A stretch of 64,000 nt of DNA from Musa acuminata AAA Group (lineage: Eukaryota; Streptophyta; Magnoliopsida; Zingiberales; Musaceae): NCBI RefSeq assembly GCF_036884655.1, contig NC_088339.1:33851501-33915500 (forward strand), read 5' to 3'. The notes beneath the pieces are model-generated. The model worked only from the letters and a program-made list of their open reading frames with translations. It did not search any database and was not told the origin of the DNA. Below are positions 12,897 through 25,107 of this stretch, piece after piece (positions within the stretch are counted from its first letter, which is position 1; every line of letters starts with the position of its first letter). A program made the translations under genes and the position numbers.

Positions 12897-15800
12897 TTAT
12901 GTCTCTCTCCTGGTCCTCCTGGGACGAGGGGCAGATGCATCATCTTTTTCATTCTCTTCTCTCTCTTCACTGTTTCTCGGAGCATCAGTCCCGCCGGCAT
13001 TCTTAGTTTCAGTTGTCGGTGAAGCGAGAGCCTGTCCGATGCAAAAAGGTTTTAGGGATCAAAGGAACATTAAACTGCAGGTGGGAATAAACATAAAGAC
13101 AGACCACATCAAAAACAACTCGCCTGAGGCTTCTTTCTGCCAAAGAGAAATCTCAAGATTGTGGTGGCAATTACCACTACAATGGACACTAGGAAACCAA
13201 CGGTGAGGATGGGTTGTTTCTCTGCCTTCTCAGTGACATCCTGCAATACAAAGCTGGGTCAGACCTTGGAAAATGTCATAAATTGTATAATGCGATGCCA
13301 GAAACAGGAACAGGGAAAACCAAATTACTCCTCCAAAATAATTGGCGATTTTAAAGAAAATATGACCCATATGATATCACTCAAGTTATTTTTCATGTCG
13401 CGATGCTAATAAGATTGTGAAATTGGTAATAGAAAGGATGCTTGGTAATATGGACAAGGGAAAGAAAAATCACAACTCACAATAATTTGGTTCTTGTATG
13501 CCTCCAAGAAAGGAATGTCTGCTATCTTGAAAAAAACATCAAATACTTTCTTCTGCAGTAAAATTTAGGGAGTGATGAATATAAATGTGAGTTCAAAGGA
13601 AATAATACTCGAGTAACTTAAAGTGAAACTAAAACTGATACAATAGAAAAGTCACCTGAAAATCAGAAAGCACATCTGATGATGCAGAAGCAGCAGCATT
13701 TTCAGCCTTCTGCTTTTCTTTCTCAATTTCATATTTAGGCTTCCACATTTCTGCCCTATATGACTCAGCAACCTTCTCATTGCTAACAATCAAAATATTG
13801 TCAAAGAGAATGCCATCGTGCATCGTCCAAATCTCAATGCCAATAGCGGTAATGGGCTCAAAATCTGGTTTGTCAAGCTCAAAGTAGTCAGGGTTATCTA
13901 TCACTTGCGGCTTCCAGATACCCTTGTAGTTTGGGTTGTCAATTAAAGGAGCATGCCATTTTCCCTTGTATTCTGCGTTCCTCTTCATTGGCCTCTTCCA
14001 CTCTCTACAGCCAGGTGCTGCTTCACACTTGGGATTGTCAATTTTTGTAGCTTCCCATTCTCCATCCTCTTCGTCATCTCAATCTTCTGGTTTTGTGGCT
14101 TCAGGGTCATCAATTTCTTCAGGTTCGTCATCCAACCATCCATCAGGCTTGACAGCTTCCTCATCTTCAATCTCCATTGGTGCATCTTCATCCCAGTCAT
14201 CAGGTTTTACGGCATCAGAGTCCGGAATTTTAGCCCTCTCATCCCAATCCTCAGGTTTCTTATCATTGGGATCAGGGATTGTCTTGGGCGGAATAAATGT
14301 TGGTTCAAAGTGATCAGCAGACAAGAAATTTGCTTTTCTCTTTTCTTCTCCATCAACCAAAATTTGTAGCTCATTACTGGGTTTCAAAACAGCAGTATAG
14401 ACATGCGAGAGTTTGTCATATGGGATGGATGGAGGGTACTTCAAATGATGTTCTACAAACTTCCCGGTTTTTGGATTCTTTTGCTGAAGAATCAAATGCA
14501 CTTTATCTGTGGACCCACACTTATCAGGTCCAAACATGATAGTAAATGGTTACTCATTGTCGAATCCTTTGGGAATCCATCGAGTTTTCTTGGAACGGAG
14601 GTATTTCAGATATGCCCCTCCGCATTCAAGTCCATTCTGCAGTTGAACTTCAAACTGTAGAACAACAGTTCCATCCTTCAAAGTGATGGGTTCATCGAGT
14701 TCCTTGACTATTCATATTTCCTAGCCTTCTCACTCACAAGAAGTCCATAGTCTTCATGACCATCACTCTTTGAGTGTTTCCATATACCTAATCAACAAAT
14801 AAAAGCTCTGAGACAGAAAAGGCACTGGGTGACAATAGATTGTAGTGGGAGCAGAATGTAAGAGTAACTTTAAAGCAGGTTTTCGGAGTAGATAACAATG
14901 CACAGCACTGCAACTGAGGCCAGAGTATCATTATCGATAGTACTGGTTTACAACAAGATCTAGTTCTATGTATCCGTAAAACCAGAAATTTAGGAGAAAG
15001 GACCATCACCTAAAATAATTAAGCTTCTTTTGTGCTCATTGTTACAGGAAGCCTTTATGTTAATTGTATATTTGTTTCTCTTGACATCAAATTCAAGAGG
15101 TATATTTGTTTCTTGTGATAGAAATTTCACGCTGAGGTAAGTAGATATTGGCTTTATGTTCTGAGCTCATGCATACTACACTTACAACATGCTCACGTGA
15201 TGAAATTGAAAAAACAGGCTTTGACTTGAAGGGATGAACATATACTGTGATATTTCTTCTCTCACTAATTTTACATAGTTGATGGCCTTTTATGTATTTT
15301 AGTACCACAAATAACATTTTGTATACCTGTCCAAATCTTTTTATTTCATGTGTAGTTATCCGCTATCCTCAATCTAATAAATGTCTCATTAATGATTTGG
15401 GACCCTTATCATATGTTTCCTCCAGAAAAAGATATTTCTGGAGTCGGATATTTCAAAATTGAAAATATATTCAATGCTTGGATTGGAAGTTATAAAAAAG
15501 ATTAAAAACTCAACTAGAAACCTATTAAACTGGTCAAAATAGTGATCAGCCAAAATTTCAGATCACAAAGGTGTAAATTTACCAAATAAGTGGATAATAC
15601 ATCCCACAGAGATCCAAGTCCCCAACAGGTAAATCATACCAACAAATTGATGGAATAATAACAAGCAAGGAATGAACCAATGAAGGATCGAACAACAATT
15701 GATCATATGTAACAAAAACAAACTACACACACCCTTGATCTGGTAGGTCAAATTGAGAAACATGTAAGCCAAGGAGTTATGACTTGTTTGTCGTCCCTTT

Positions 15801-16499
15801 AAATATTTGCAAGCTGAATTTAGTTTTCTAATACCATACGCCCTTAGCAAACAAATTAAAAGACTAATTCAACTAGGTTAATGCAATAGAGCATATCTGG
15901 GTCATGTTAATCCAATCAATATATTCTGGTGTAAAAAGCTCTCACAAACCACCAATCAAAGTAAATTAACTGCAATAAATGCAGACTTTTCCTTTATAAC
16001 TAAAGCTTTAGATCTTTGGGCCGGAACTACGCAAAATACAACAACAATATAAGCAATCAAATAAAAAATATGCTTATGCAAGAGAGAGTCATTGAATTCA
16101 AGATCTTCGACGTTTCATTACTTCAACTGTTTTACTCGAATTCTCATAAGCGATTCTTCTAATGATGCTTGGAACTGCGAACCACTCATCGATCAGAAGA
16201 TCATGGAAAGCAAACAGACCAAATGTAAGATGATGTTTTACGCGTTGACACAGGTGATGCTATACCATGGTAATTCTCCTTCTCGGACACGATCCACCGC
16301 CCCTCGAACGACTCATCAAACGACTCGTAGAACAACTGAATCAAAACCACAGATCTTCAAATTTAAGAGAAAAAAACAAACAAGAGAAGAAGAAATAATC
16401 CGCTGAAGAAACAATTACCGGATCCGACGCAGAAATCTGCGGTAGAGACGACGCGATCAGCAGCAGGAGGAACCGCACCGCCATCTTGGTACCGCCCAT
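12897..16499 (-). pseudogene. CNX: calnexin pseudogene with introns retained
   Basis: Calnexin is the ER-membrane lectin chaperone that binds monoglucosylated glycoproteins. Six exons are readable in order: 16419-16499 (signal peptide), 16266-16335 (FYESFDESFEGRW), 13656-14787 (lectin domain and P-domain repeats), 13481-13552, 13124-13240 (membrane helix ILTVGFLVSIVVVIATTIL) and 12897-13031 (acidic/basic tail ending APRPRRTRRET). All exon phases fit. Three lesions break the large exon: a 1-bp deletion near 14713 (KY-AIVKEL), TAA at 14550-14552 where FDNESP is expected, and TGA at 14079-14081 replacing Trp in EDWDDEEDGEWE. The stretch LRSKKTRWIPKGF also differs from the usual LRPQ...W.PKEF. 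The last intron begins GC (CAG|GCGAGT). Retained introns exclude a processed copy, so this is likely a decaying duplicate. Multiple sequencing errors are the alternative. Confidence 0.88.
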
Positions 16500-16799
16500 C
16501 GTGACGGGAGGCGTCGAACCCTAACACGAGATCAGAACGGTAACGACGCGAAGGTGAGGGGACAAATGAAAAGCGAGCGCAGCGGGATCTTGAGGAGTAT
16601 CCGACGGCGCATATAAGCCCACGTTAGCCACTCTGGACGGGCCCGAAGAAAGAGAGAGAGGGCCCACCATGGCAACAGCCTCGCTCGTGATTTTCCCCGC
16701 CAATAACATGAATTACCACGTTTGAGGTGGCCAATATTCTATTGCCACGTCGTTCCTCCTCGTTCAAGTCCCTCCACGTCATACGGTGTGGATCATCGT

Positions 16800-16874
<75 letters not shown>

Positions 16875-17417
16875 CGTACTTATGATACTAAACCGATAGC
16901 TCTGACCCAATAGCATCTCACCACGTCATCTACTGCTCGCAAGGCTATGCCTGGCCTCTGCACGTGAGTCGCACGAAGTCCATCGAGGCCGTCGATCCTC
17001 GATACCTTGAATGGACGGTCACGATGAGAGTGCCTCAACCAAAAAGTACGCAATGATTGCATCTGACATACATGTACATAGCCCAGCATGTTATTTGGAC
17101 GAACTCGTGTTATCGAAACGATGGCTGTCAGTAAAAAGCCTATCTACCGATGGCACTAAAGACTCGATAACCTATGGAAGTCAAATTCAGGCAAAAAGGA
17201 GTTTGCATTTACAGTGACTCGATAGCGTTTCCAGCTTGGACGTTCTGTACAAACTCTAAACCCATTTAAACCTCATATTTACAGGACCACCAAACTCTAC
17301 TCGAGAGTGGCGTTTCGGCAGCTTCAACAGCTGATGACAGACACAGTAGAAGACGACACATTTACATCGACACAGGCGGTAAGGTCAGGATTAATTGAGA
17401 GAGAGAGAGAGGAGGGA
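16500..17417. other. calnexin-copy upstream region and 3' flank of next gene
   Basis: The first 250 bp upstream of the calnexin ATG form its promoter/5' leader on the minus strand. A long (TA)n tract occupies 16803-16871. From 16900 to 17417 no coding signal is seen; this is probably the 3' UTR region of the minus-strand gene ending at 17418, with a (GA)n run at 17397-17410. Confidence 0.5.
16803..16871. repeat. (TA)n microsatellite, ~69 bp
   Basis: An uninterrupted TA dinucleotide run of about 34 units. It produces artefactual YIYIYI reading frames. Confidence 0.97.
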
Positions 17418-18238
17418 TCATGCTAGAGCTGGGGCAACACAGTGCTTCTCAGAGCTCCTCCCACAAGCAAATCCTTCGATTCTCACCTTGGGGCTCCCAC
17501 CCAAGGAAGATCCACAGGTCGGAGACCCTCTTTCAACTCTTCCGGCCTGCTTCATCCCGGGGGAGTTGGGTCGAGGAGAAGCCAAGGACTGGGCTTGTTT
17601 GGCAAACTGCACATCGTGGATGACCGGATTATTAGTGCGTACGGGAGGAGAGCCACGGAAGAAGCCACCCACTTGGTTGCTAGAGTCAGGATCATTGTCT
17701 GAGTCATCCTGATAGCAAGCCAGCTAATTAGAATCGCCTGCCACATCAATGAAAAGGAAGACTATGAACTTGGTATATGAATGTCAGTCAGAATAATACC
17801 TGGCTCAGGATGAGTTCAAGAATCTCAGGAGCACAATCCACTCTGTACATGGGCAAAAAGCTGCAGAAAGATGTTCAGCAAATTTAGTGAACAATTAAAC
17901 CACAAAAGCGAGCACCAATGAGAATCAGCAAAATTGCACAACATAATAAGATTAGTAATGCACACTCACCCCTTTGGCTTAGAACTGACTCTATTGAGAG
18001 CATTAATGAAATAAGGGGCTCTTGTGGCTCGACGGGGTTGAGGACAAATGACCTCAGACCTGGGAATTGGTTGGTTGTCAATTTGCCAAAACCTAGATCT
18101 TCTATCAGACATGCAATCATGATAAAGTTGTCCAATGGAATTAACTCTCACTGGGCAGTTCTCCATTTTGCAATTCTCCTGTATCACAACAATAGAAGCG
18201 CCAGAAAATGATAAAGGATCAGTCATGGGCATCTGCAT
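17418..18238 (-). CDS. unidentified plant protein, three exons
   Basis: Not assigned to a named family. Exons 17970-18238, 17800-17860 and 17418-17708 have good GT-AG borders (donors GTGAGT and GTATTA, acceptors TGCAG and ATCAG) and splice to 621 nt, giving 206 aa. The frame reads MPMTDPLSFSGASIVVIQEN, then CKMENCPVRVN...MSDRRSRFWQIDNQPIPR..., a short exon FLPMYRVDCAPEILELILSQ, and a Ser/Pro/Gly-rich tail with GGFFRGSPPVRTNNPVIHD, GSSLGGSPKVRIEGFACG and a C-terminus CVAPALA. The composition resembles conserved plant-only proteins of unknown function. No signal peptide or membrane helix is evident. The start is uncertain: in-frame ATGs at 18238, 18232 and 18226 follow a TGCAG acceptor-like site, so the 5' UTR is probably split with a first exon near 20.1-20.3 kb. 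Confidence 0.75.
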
Positions 18239-20500
18239 ATTTATTACTTTTTTCAAGAACATAAAGTGCAAAACTCTAATTTTCCTAAGAATTTCGTTTC
18301 ATATAAGGCTTATTACACCTGTGCTTCATATGTGCAGGGCAAAAGCACAGATCTAACAAGTCTAAAGGATACTATAAAATCGCTGACTAAAACCAATATT
18401 ACATTAGTATGAAATGTATTGACATAAAGAAAACATCCTATGAAAATATTACATATATTTTGGCTTGTCAATTCACTTGAATAAAGGCAAGGTACATAAA
18501 AAGAAAGATGCATTGTAAGCCAAAAGTCAGATGGTCTCATAGGAAAGATGTATATTTTATTCAGACATCCAATATAAAATGTTGCGATATTTAAAGAGGT
18601 AGTAGGATAAACATGTTCATCCATGAATTCCCAACAACATAAATTTACAAGCACAGAAAAATTTGCCCAAAAGCAACGATAACATTCTTTCAAATAATAC
18701 TAGAAACAAAAATATAAGATAAACTAGGAGAGGAAAAGAAGATCAACCGATACTTAATTCTGATATGATCATTATCTACCAACAAAATCAATCAAAAGCC
18801 AATTCCATGAGGTGACCATCGGAACCACCATGAAAAGGTGAAACTCTTAACTGAAATCTAGAAAGACCAAAAGACACTTGCAGCACTTAATATGAAACAT
18901 GGCTTACACGTGAATTTGGTTGCTCTTAAAATAATCTCCAAGCAAAACTTTATCCCAAGAAGACATGTACAAGTCTTTAGGCAACACCAGCCACAGAACC
19001 TAAGGAACTCACAAGTGCAAATGTTACAGAGAGCTCCAACTATAATGACTATTCATAAAGACTCCTCGGTGAAAAGACCTGTCATTTAGATGTTGGGTAA
19101 AAGACTATAGATAAATGTTCTCCACGAAAGGCAGAACAACATCTGCAAAGATTCCAACAGGCAACCTAATTCCAGAAATGTCAAAGCTGCTTGGGAATGT
19201 GGGAATAAAATTCTTCCTTCCATCAAGCAAAGTAAAAGGAGATTCTGTTGAATAGATTCCTCCTGCCAATTCACAAAAGTTGCTTCACTCGAGCACTATC
19301 CGGTTGAACACCATACAGTAGGAGATTGGTTTGAATACCAAACAAATTAATAGAAAAGTAACCACGGATAAGTAAAAGAAACCTTCTTTCTAAGAAGCAG
19401 CATTATTGTTGATACTCCAATTTCAAAGAACTTTCCCTAGACGCACTAACGATTAGCGTTACTTTTGATTCTTCGGAAGAGAAAAGCTTCGATCAATTTA
19501 ATAGAACCAGAGAGCAACCGCAAGAAAAATTCTGTAGGCTTATCTGATGTATTTGGTTTCAAATGAACTAAAACAGTAAAGCAGATCCTAGGTCATGCGA
19601 CAACATGAACAAATTGGCCAGAAGACCAAATAAATTTTTGACATCAAGTAAATGAAATGCGAGGATCCCTGGATTTTCCAGGATAGAAAACCTTTAGAAT
19701 CGATGACAAACTGAGAGCAGGAACCAGTCCATGTGCGACCAGATTGCATCATAACCACGAGAAATGTATCAGGTCTTGCAGAAGAAAAAGGAGCTTTTTT
19801 TTTCCTTGAGAAAAGATGTCTCACATGAGATTTGAATGCACCGGACGACGCAAGTTACAGATAGGTCATATAAGAAACAAAAAATTAGAAGGAAAGCAGA
19901 AAACATCACGGAGGAGCATCTCAGCCTTCCACAAGTAAATTTTCAGAAATAGTACAGACAACTCCAAGAGAAAATCTCACAAATCCACCAAAACAAGGAA
20001 AGGAAATGTGTGAAGCTAAATTTAAAACGGAAAAACCCTAATCTCACATTACCATGTAAAAATCGCCGATCCTCCCCTCTATTAGAAGATCTAAGCCAAT
20101 AGCCAGGAGGGCGCCTCTATTTTACGTCAAACGCACCAGATCCCGCGCCTAACCCCGAGTTCCTCGTCAAGATCGAAGCGATCGGGCCATGAAGACCCAG
20201 ATCCCCATTGTGTGCAGCGTCCGAAACGCTACGCGCGGGGGTAGGAGGGAGAGGAGAAGCACACCAAAAGCGTGAGAGAGGAGAAGCAACGAGGGAAACC
20301 ACGTCCTCCTCCTCCTCCTCTCTCTCTCTCTCTCTCTTCTTCGCCTCCGCGAGAGACGGCGAGGGGGTATCCGTGCTACTCTCTCGCGACCTTATAACGA
20401 CCCCCGCGAGGCCTCGATTTATTCTCGATCTAACCGGTGGTCACGGACGCCTTAATAGTCCACCGCTCCACTTAGTCGTTCTCGTTTTCCACTAATCGTT
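18239..20500 (-). other. probable 5' UTR intron and leader of the 17.4-18.2 kb gene
   Basis: No coding exon is visible over 1.9 kb. Around 20290-20340 a (TCC)n/(CT)n tract and GC-rich sequence resemble a transcribed 5' leader on the minus strand. The assignment rests on the acceptor-like site just before the ATG at 18238 and is inference. Short open frames here (18313-18693, 20117-20302) show no family resemblance. Confidence 0.35.
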
Positions 20501-22746
20501 ATATAACTCCTCTTAAGTTGAATTAACGGCTACCATTAATACCTTCTCTTTTGTGACCCTCTCCTACCCGTCCCTCGTTAGTCGTGAAAGCCAGCTGTTA
20601 CAGCCCTTTACGTGATTGTTCTCATTAGTGGATTAACAAACGAATACCTGGCTTGTGGTTGGCGCGATATTGGGACCCCTTTTGTTGGTCATACAGGTGG
20701 CAGGTGGGGACGACGTCTCCATTCGGGAATGATCCGTTCCCGCACCGAGTCTGACTCGCTTGTCCAAACCGGGTTAACGCGGAGCACTCGCCACCGACCG
20801 TACCTAGGGGAAACGCCTATCATTCCTTCTTCTACTTTCTTTCTTACCGGCACTGTCACCAATCGGGGAACTGGGTAGCTCAAGTGGATCCCACGATAGG
20901 GCCCAGAAACGACTGAACTCGTTCCGAGCGACTCGGCGAGTCGAGGGGGGGCCTCGGGGCGAGCGACAGCCACGCGCGCGTGGTTGCCGTACCACGATTC
21001 TCCCGCCCTTTGCCCAACTTTGGATCAAACGGCCGTTTTCGCGTCCGTCACTGACATCCTAACTCCGTGAACAGCCGTCAGTAAAGACGACAGGTGCGGC
21101 AGATGAGGTACTTTGATTTCTTCTCATAATGCCGTCCGATTCTGATCGTACGGTTGATAACATCCGATTCGGATAAAAAGCGATGGCTGGCCATACTTAC
21201 CGTCGTGTCCTTGGGAAACGTCTCCGTCTTAATTCGAAACTTGTAGATTACCATTTAACGGGAGCGGCATTACGTGATTATATTATTTAATTCCCAAAGT
21301 TTCTTTATATATATATATAAAAGAATCTAAGAAAAAGATCGATGTCGAGGAAGACATGGAATCTTTGGTTGCGTGGAGGAGTCAGGGTTGACCGTGATTC
21401 TGGTTGGCTGACTTTTGGTCAAAGTTATCATAACATTTTTTAGTACATAAAACATTTTTGCCCCACAAATCAACCCTACTTTGTTTCGAGTTTGAGTAAA
21501 GTTGAAGTATATCATCTTTCAAATGTTGCCACCAAAATATTCAAATTGAAACGATCGTGTTCAAAGCTGCAACTATTTTACTTCAGTTGTTCCTCGTCCT
21601 TTGTAAAAAGGGTCTCTCTTTTTCACTTGCTGTTCTTCTTGATTTAGTCACTTTATGACTTCAAAATTCCATTTTACGACTTCAAAATTGTGCATACATT
21701 TATTTATATTGGCAAGTTGACTCCTATTGTGAAATCACATAAAGTTTATATCAAGATATGTTAAGATTTGATTAATTAAGGAATTAATTGGGAATATAAA
21801 CAACATAAATATAATTTTTTTTCCAAGGTCAGGCATACATTTGTATTCTTAGATTCCTTATCTACATCTTTATCAGTGTTCTTCAGCGTCTGCTTCTTTG
21901 GTTGTCATCATCCTCCTACCTTTACCTATTCTCACACACATGATACATGTGCACAGAGCAAACAGACATGGACAAGCGAAGGAGAGTGTTGTCTGCTTTT
22001 GTGGGGTGGATGTGTGATTGATTAGTATTTCTTCCTAACTTTTTGGTCTCCATCAACTTCACCAGAGAATAACATTTTTCTTTTCCTTTTGTTTATGACC
22101 GTAAGAGATGACATGCCTCCTTCCGATCTGATCTATTTTCCAATCCATGAATGAAACTTACAATAACATTTCAGATTTCATGTGTCTGTCATGTATGAGA
22201 ATTTCTTTGGATTCAACAAAGCTCACAACTTTGTCTTCTTTCCTTCTGTAATTGCAAGTATAGTAGTACATCAGTTTGAGTCCATATAATGATTGGTATG
22301 TTGTACACCGAATTCTTTTACTTTGTTGTTACTACTCGTAATAGTAACAACTAGTCCTCACTTAGAATCTTCCACTGGCACTGGCACTGGCACTGGTACT
22401 GGTGGCAGTGACTTGTTCAAGCCAAACTTCCAATTTAACTACTCAAAATAGTAGAAAATTTCCGAAAATTTGATGGATGAGTTCTTTGTACCAAAACTAG
22501 TATATGTTTGTTCTATCACGCACTACTTGGAATGCAAGCCGGAGATGAATTTTGTGTAGAAAGCTTCTGTGTTTGCATCTTCTGAACAAGGAAGGTATGA
22601 AGAGAGATATAGCAGTTTGTAAAGGAGTTACTCGATCAAAGGCTTACTTCTTTGCTTGTCATCCAATGATCACATTTATTTTGGTACAAGGCATTATCAC
22701 ATCACAAGCACGTAGTCAATAAGACTTATTTTATTGTATGACATGG
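20501..22746. other. intergenic spacer
   Basis: No gene is supported. A GC-rich part (20660-21060) precedes AT-rich DNA. Short tandem ACTGGC units lie at 22373-22404 and a (TA)n run at 21308-21319. The last several hundred bases may be the 3' UTR of the minus-strand gene ending at 22747. Confidence 0.45.
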
Positions 22747-23730
22747 TCACTTGGCAGGTGCAGGGTCAACTCCTTGTTCTTGATCCAAGTGTAATGGTGG
22801 TTGGCTCTTTTGGGTGGTGAGGTTGATGTGAACGCCGGGGCTCCCGAAGATGCAGGAGCAATCGACGAGCAACGAGTTGTTTACAATCTGCACGTTGCTG
22901 TTCACCCGTGTGATCGATGGTTTCTGCTTGATCGCTGCCTTTGTCGTCTCGCCTTCTTCAGTCTGTGCTTCATCCTCCAAGTTGTCGTCATGGAGCTGCT
23001 GCTTTCTGCTGTGATAGGCGTAGGAGGAGCCGAGATCCATGTGAGCTCCGAGGTTGTGCCCTGCGATGGTGACGGCCCTCGTCTCGTTCTCCTCCTCCTT
23101 CTTTGCAGCTGCGGCCTCCGCGTGCTTGGAGGAGCCGTAGTGATTGCTACTGTGGTTGTTCTTGGGTGGTTCCCCTGCGCCATTGCTGGAAGTTCTTGTG
23201 CCGTCGTTCTTGATACCGTTGTCTCGCTCGAACGTGCGCTTGGGTTCAGGCTCCGGATGTGGCGTCGGAGTGGCGGAAGGCTGTGTGGTGTTGCTCTTGG
23301 GGGAGGGGGGCGGTGTTGGGGAGGAGGTCTCGATGACCTCGGGAGATCGAGGAGGAGTTGGGGAGCGGATCGTCACTATGGGCTTCAGGGACGCCGTTAG
23401 GGTTTCCACAGTAGGAGAAGTCTGAGTTGAGCCGGCTATGGGGGGCTGTGGTGGCGTTGGGGAGGAAACCTTGACGACTTCCGGGGACTGGGGAGGAGTT
23501 GGGGGGCGAGTCGCTGGTTTTGAGACCTCTGTAGCAGGAGGTGGTAGTGTTTCCTGAGGCTGAGTTGGAGGCGGCGGAGCATGTGTCGGCAGCAGAGGTA
23601 TCCCAGCAAACGGCGAAGCTCGAGGAGCCGGTGCCGGCTGAGCCTGCGGCGGTGGTGGCGGTGGCTCCATCCTGGCCAGCGAGGCGAGACGGAGCAACCA
23701 CGAGCGTCCGGTCGGAAACTGGTTCGCCAT
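22747..23730 (-). CDS. proline-rich plant protein, single exon
   Basis: A 327-aa intronless frame. The N-terminal half (about residues 23-165) is strongly Pro-rich with recurring PPTPPQSPEV / SPTPPRSPEV / SPTPPPSPKS units. The middle (about 166-255) is rich in Asn, Ser, Lys and Glu and includes AVTIAGHNLGAHMDLGSSY. The C-terminus holds a more conserved-looking block, RVNSNVQIVNNSLLVDCSC then FGSPGVHINL. There is no N-terminal signal peptide, so despite the SP-rich repeats this is unlikely to be a secreted extensin. The combination matches plant proline-rich proteins of unknown function that share the GHN.GA.MDLG and NSNVQ.VNNS blocks. A later start at the in-frame Met of MEPPPPPP is possible. 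Confidence 0.75.
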   Translation of the reverse strand: MANQFPTGRSWLLRLASLARMEPPPPPPQAQPAPAPRASPFAGIPLLPTHAPPPPTQPQETLPPPATEVSKPATRPPTPPQSPEVVKVSSPTPPQPPIAGSTQTSPTVETLTASLKPIVTIRSPTPPRSPEVIETSSPTPPPSPKSNTTQPSATPTPHPEPEPKRTFERDNGIKNDGTRTSSNGAGEPPKNNHSSNHYGSSKHAEAAAAKKEEENETRAVTIAGHNLGAHMDLGSSYAYHSRKQQLHDDNLEDEAQTEEGETTKAAIKQKPSITRVNSNVQIVNNSLLVDCSCIFGSPGVHINLTTQKSQPPLHLDQEQGVDPAPAK

Positions 23731-24160
23731 CGCACGCTCACTCTGTCACTCGACGGAGACCTCTAAAGAGGAGATGGTGGGGTACGAGAGGCTCCCACCA
23801 ACTCCTTATTTATAGGGAGGGGGGAGTCGAGAGGCGACGCCGGAGTTGGAGTTCTGACGGCAGAGGATAAAAGGCTAAGGCAAAGCATCAGATACGAGGG
23901 CAGAGGAGAGCAAGGAAGGTGATGATAGCGGCCATGAAGGAGAACAAGGTTGGTATCGGATTGCTTTGAGGTGTCGATCGAGAAAGGACGTCGACTCCAT
24001 CTGCCGCAGGATTCATGTCCGCGTTCTCGGTGCACGTCTGCCATGGTGGAGGAGGCCGCCAACCTGCATGGGCTTCTCTCTTCTCACGGAAGAGAGGCAA
24101 AGGTGGTGGCCGAGAGCGTGACACGTCTTTCTCATCGGATGGGTCATTGGTCGAACAAAT

Positions 24161-24198
<38 letters not shown>

Positions 24199-25107
24199 AA
24201 TTAAATTTATTATATAGTGACAAAAGGATTATAGGAAAAAAAATAGACATATTGAAGAAAATAAAGAGTAATAAATACAATAGAATCTCTCCAATAGTTA
24301 TGAACTGATTGGGATAATTACAGATATTGTGTCAGCTGATAACATCTAAAACTCTCTTAAAAAAAAGAAAAAAATTTCTGGAAAAAATCGTTTTCAAAAT
24401 TCCACATCTCTTTTTTGCCTAAAATTTAGAATATCCTTTTCCCTTCCTTTTCCTATGGTTCATTGGGTGAAATGATTCAATTATAATATTTTTATATTAC
24501 AAATATTTTTAGAATCATAAAAAAACATTGTAGCGCAATATACAAAATATTATAATTTTTTATAAATTTTATAAAAATATTGTGTTTATAATGTTTTTAC
24601 ACTGCATTATAGTGTTTTAAATAATACTAAAAAAATTTATAATGCAGTAAAAAAATACTATAATATAATATTTTTATTTTTAATAATATTAACAAAATAT
24701 TTTATTTTTATTATTGAAAATAATGAAATAGATATATATAAGTTGACTTTAGAAAGTTATATACTCGGACCTTTATAAATCAATCTTAATCTTTGATCAT
24801 TTTCGATATAGAACTAATTGAGAGTGTATTAGTTATGAAGTAAAGTTGAGGAAAGGTAGAAAGATTTCAATCACAGCGAATTTGTATCCGTTGGTCTTTT
24901 ATCAGGACAAATTAAGTGGGCAGCAGACTGATGTCAATTAACAAAAACACATTGGTGAAGATATGCTATCATTAACAGTGGTAGAACAATAACATGTATA
25001 AGTCAGTGTCCTGATCAGAACCAACACTCAGCTTCACCAACAGAAGGCGAGACAACCATCGATGGATCGAATGTACTAAACTCTGTAGTTGAAGTCGCGA
25101 GTAGCCT
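23731..25107. other. intergenic spacer with AT-rich repeats
   Basis: Includes the promoter/5' leader of the proline-rich gene (23731 to about 24050), a (TA)n run at 24169-24193, and the palindromic array described separately. Overlapping frames on both strands at 23880-24300 show no family resemblance. Confidence 0.45.
24470..24720. repeat. AT-rich palindromic tandem array (copy 1)
   Basis: Repeated near-palindromic units built around AATATTATAAT / TATAGTGTTTT / ATACTATAATATAATATTTT. It resembles the array at 28904-29098. No coding capacity. Confidence 0.5.

Noticed and set aside
23888..24308. overlapping ORFs on both strands with YIYIYI runs
   Set aside because: Produced by a (TA)n tract.
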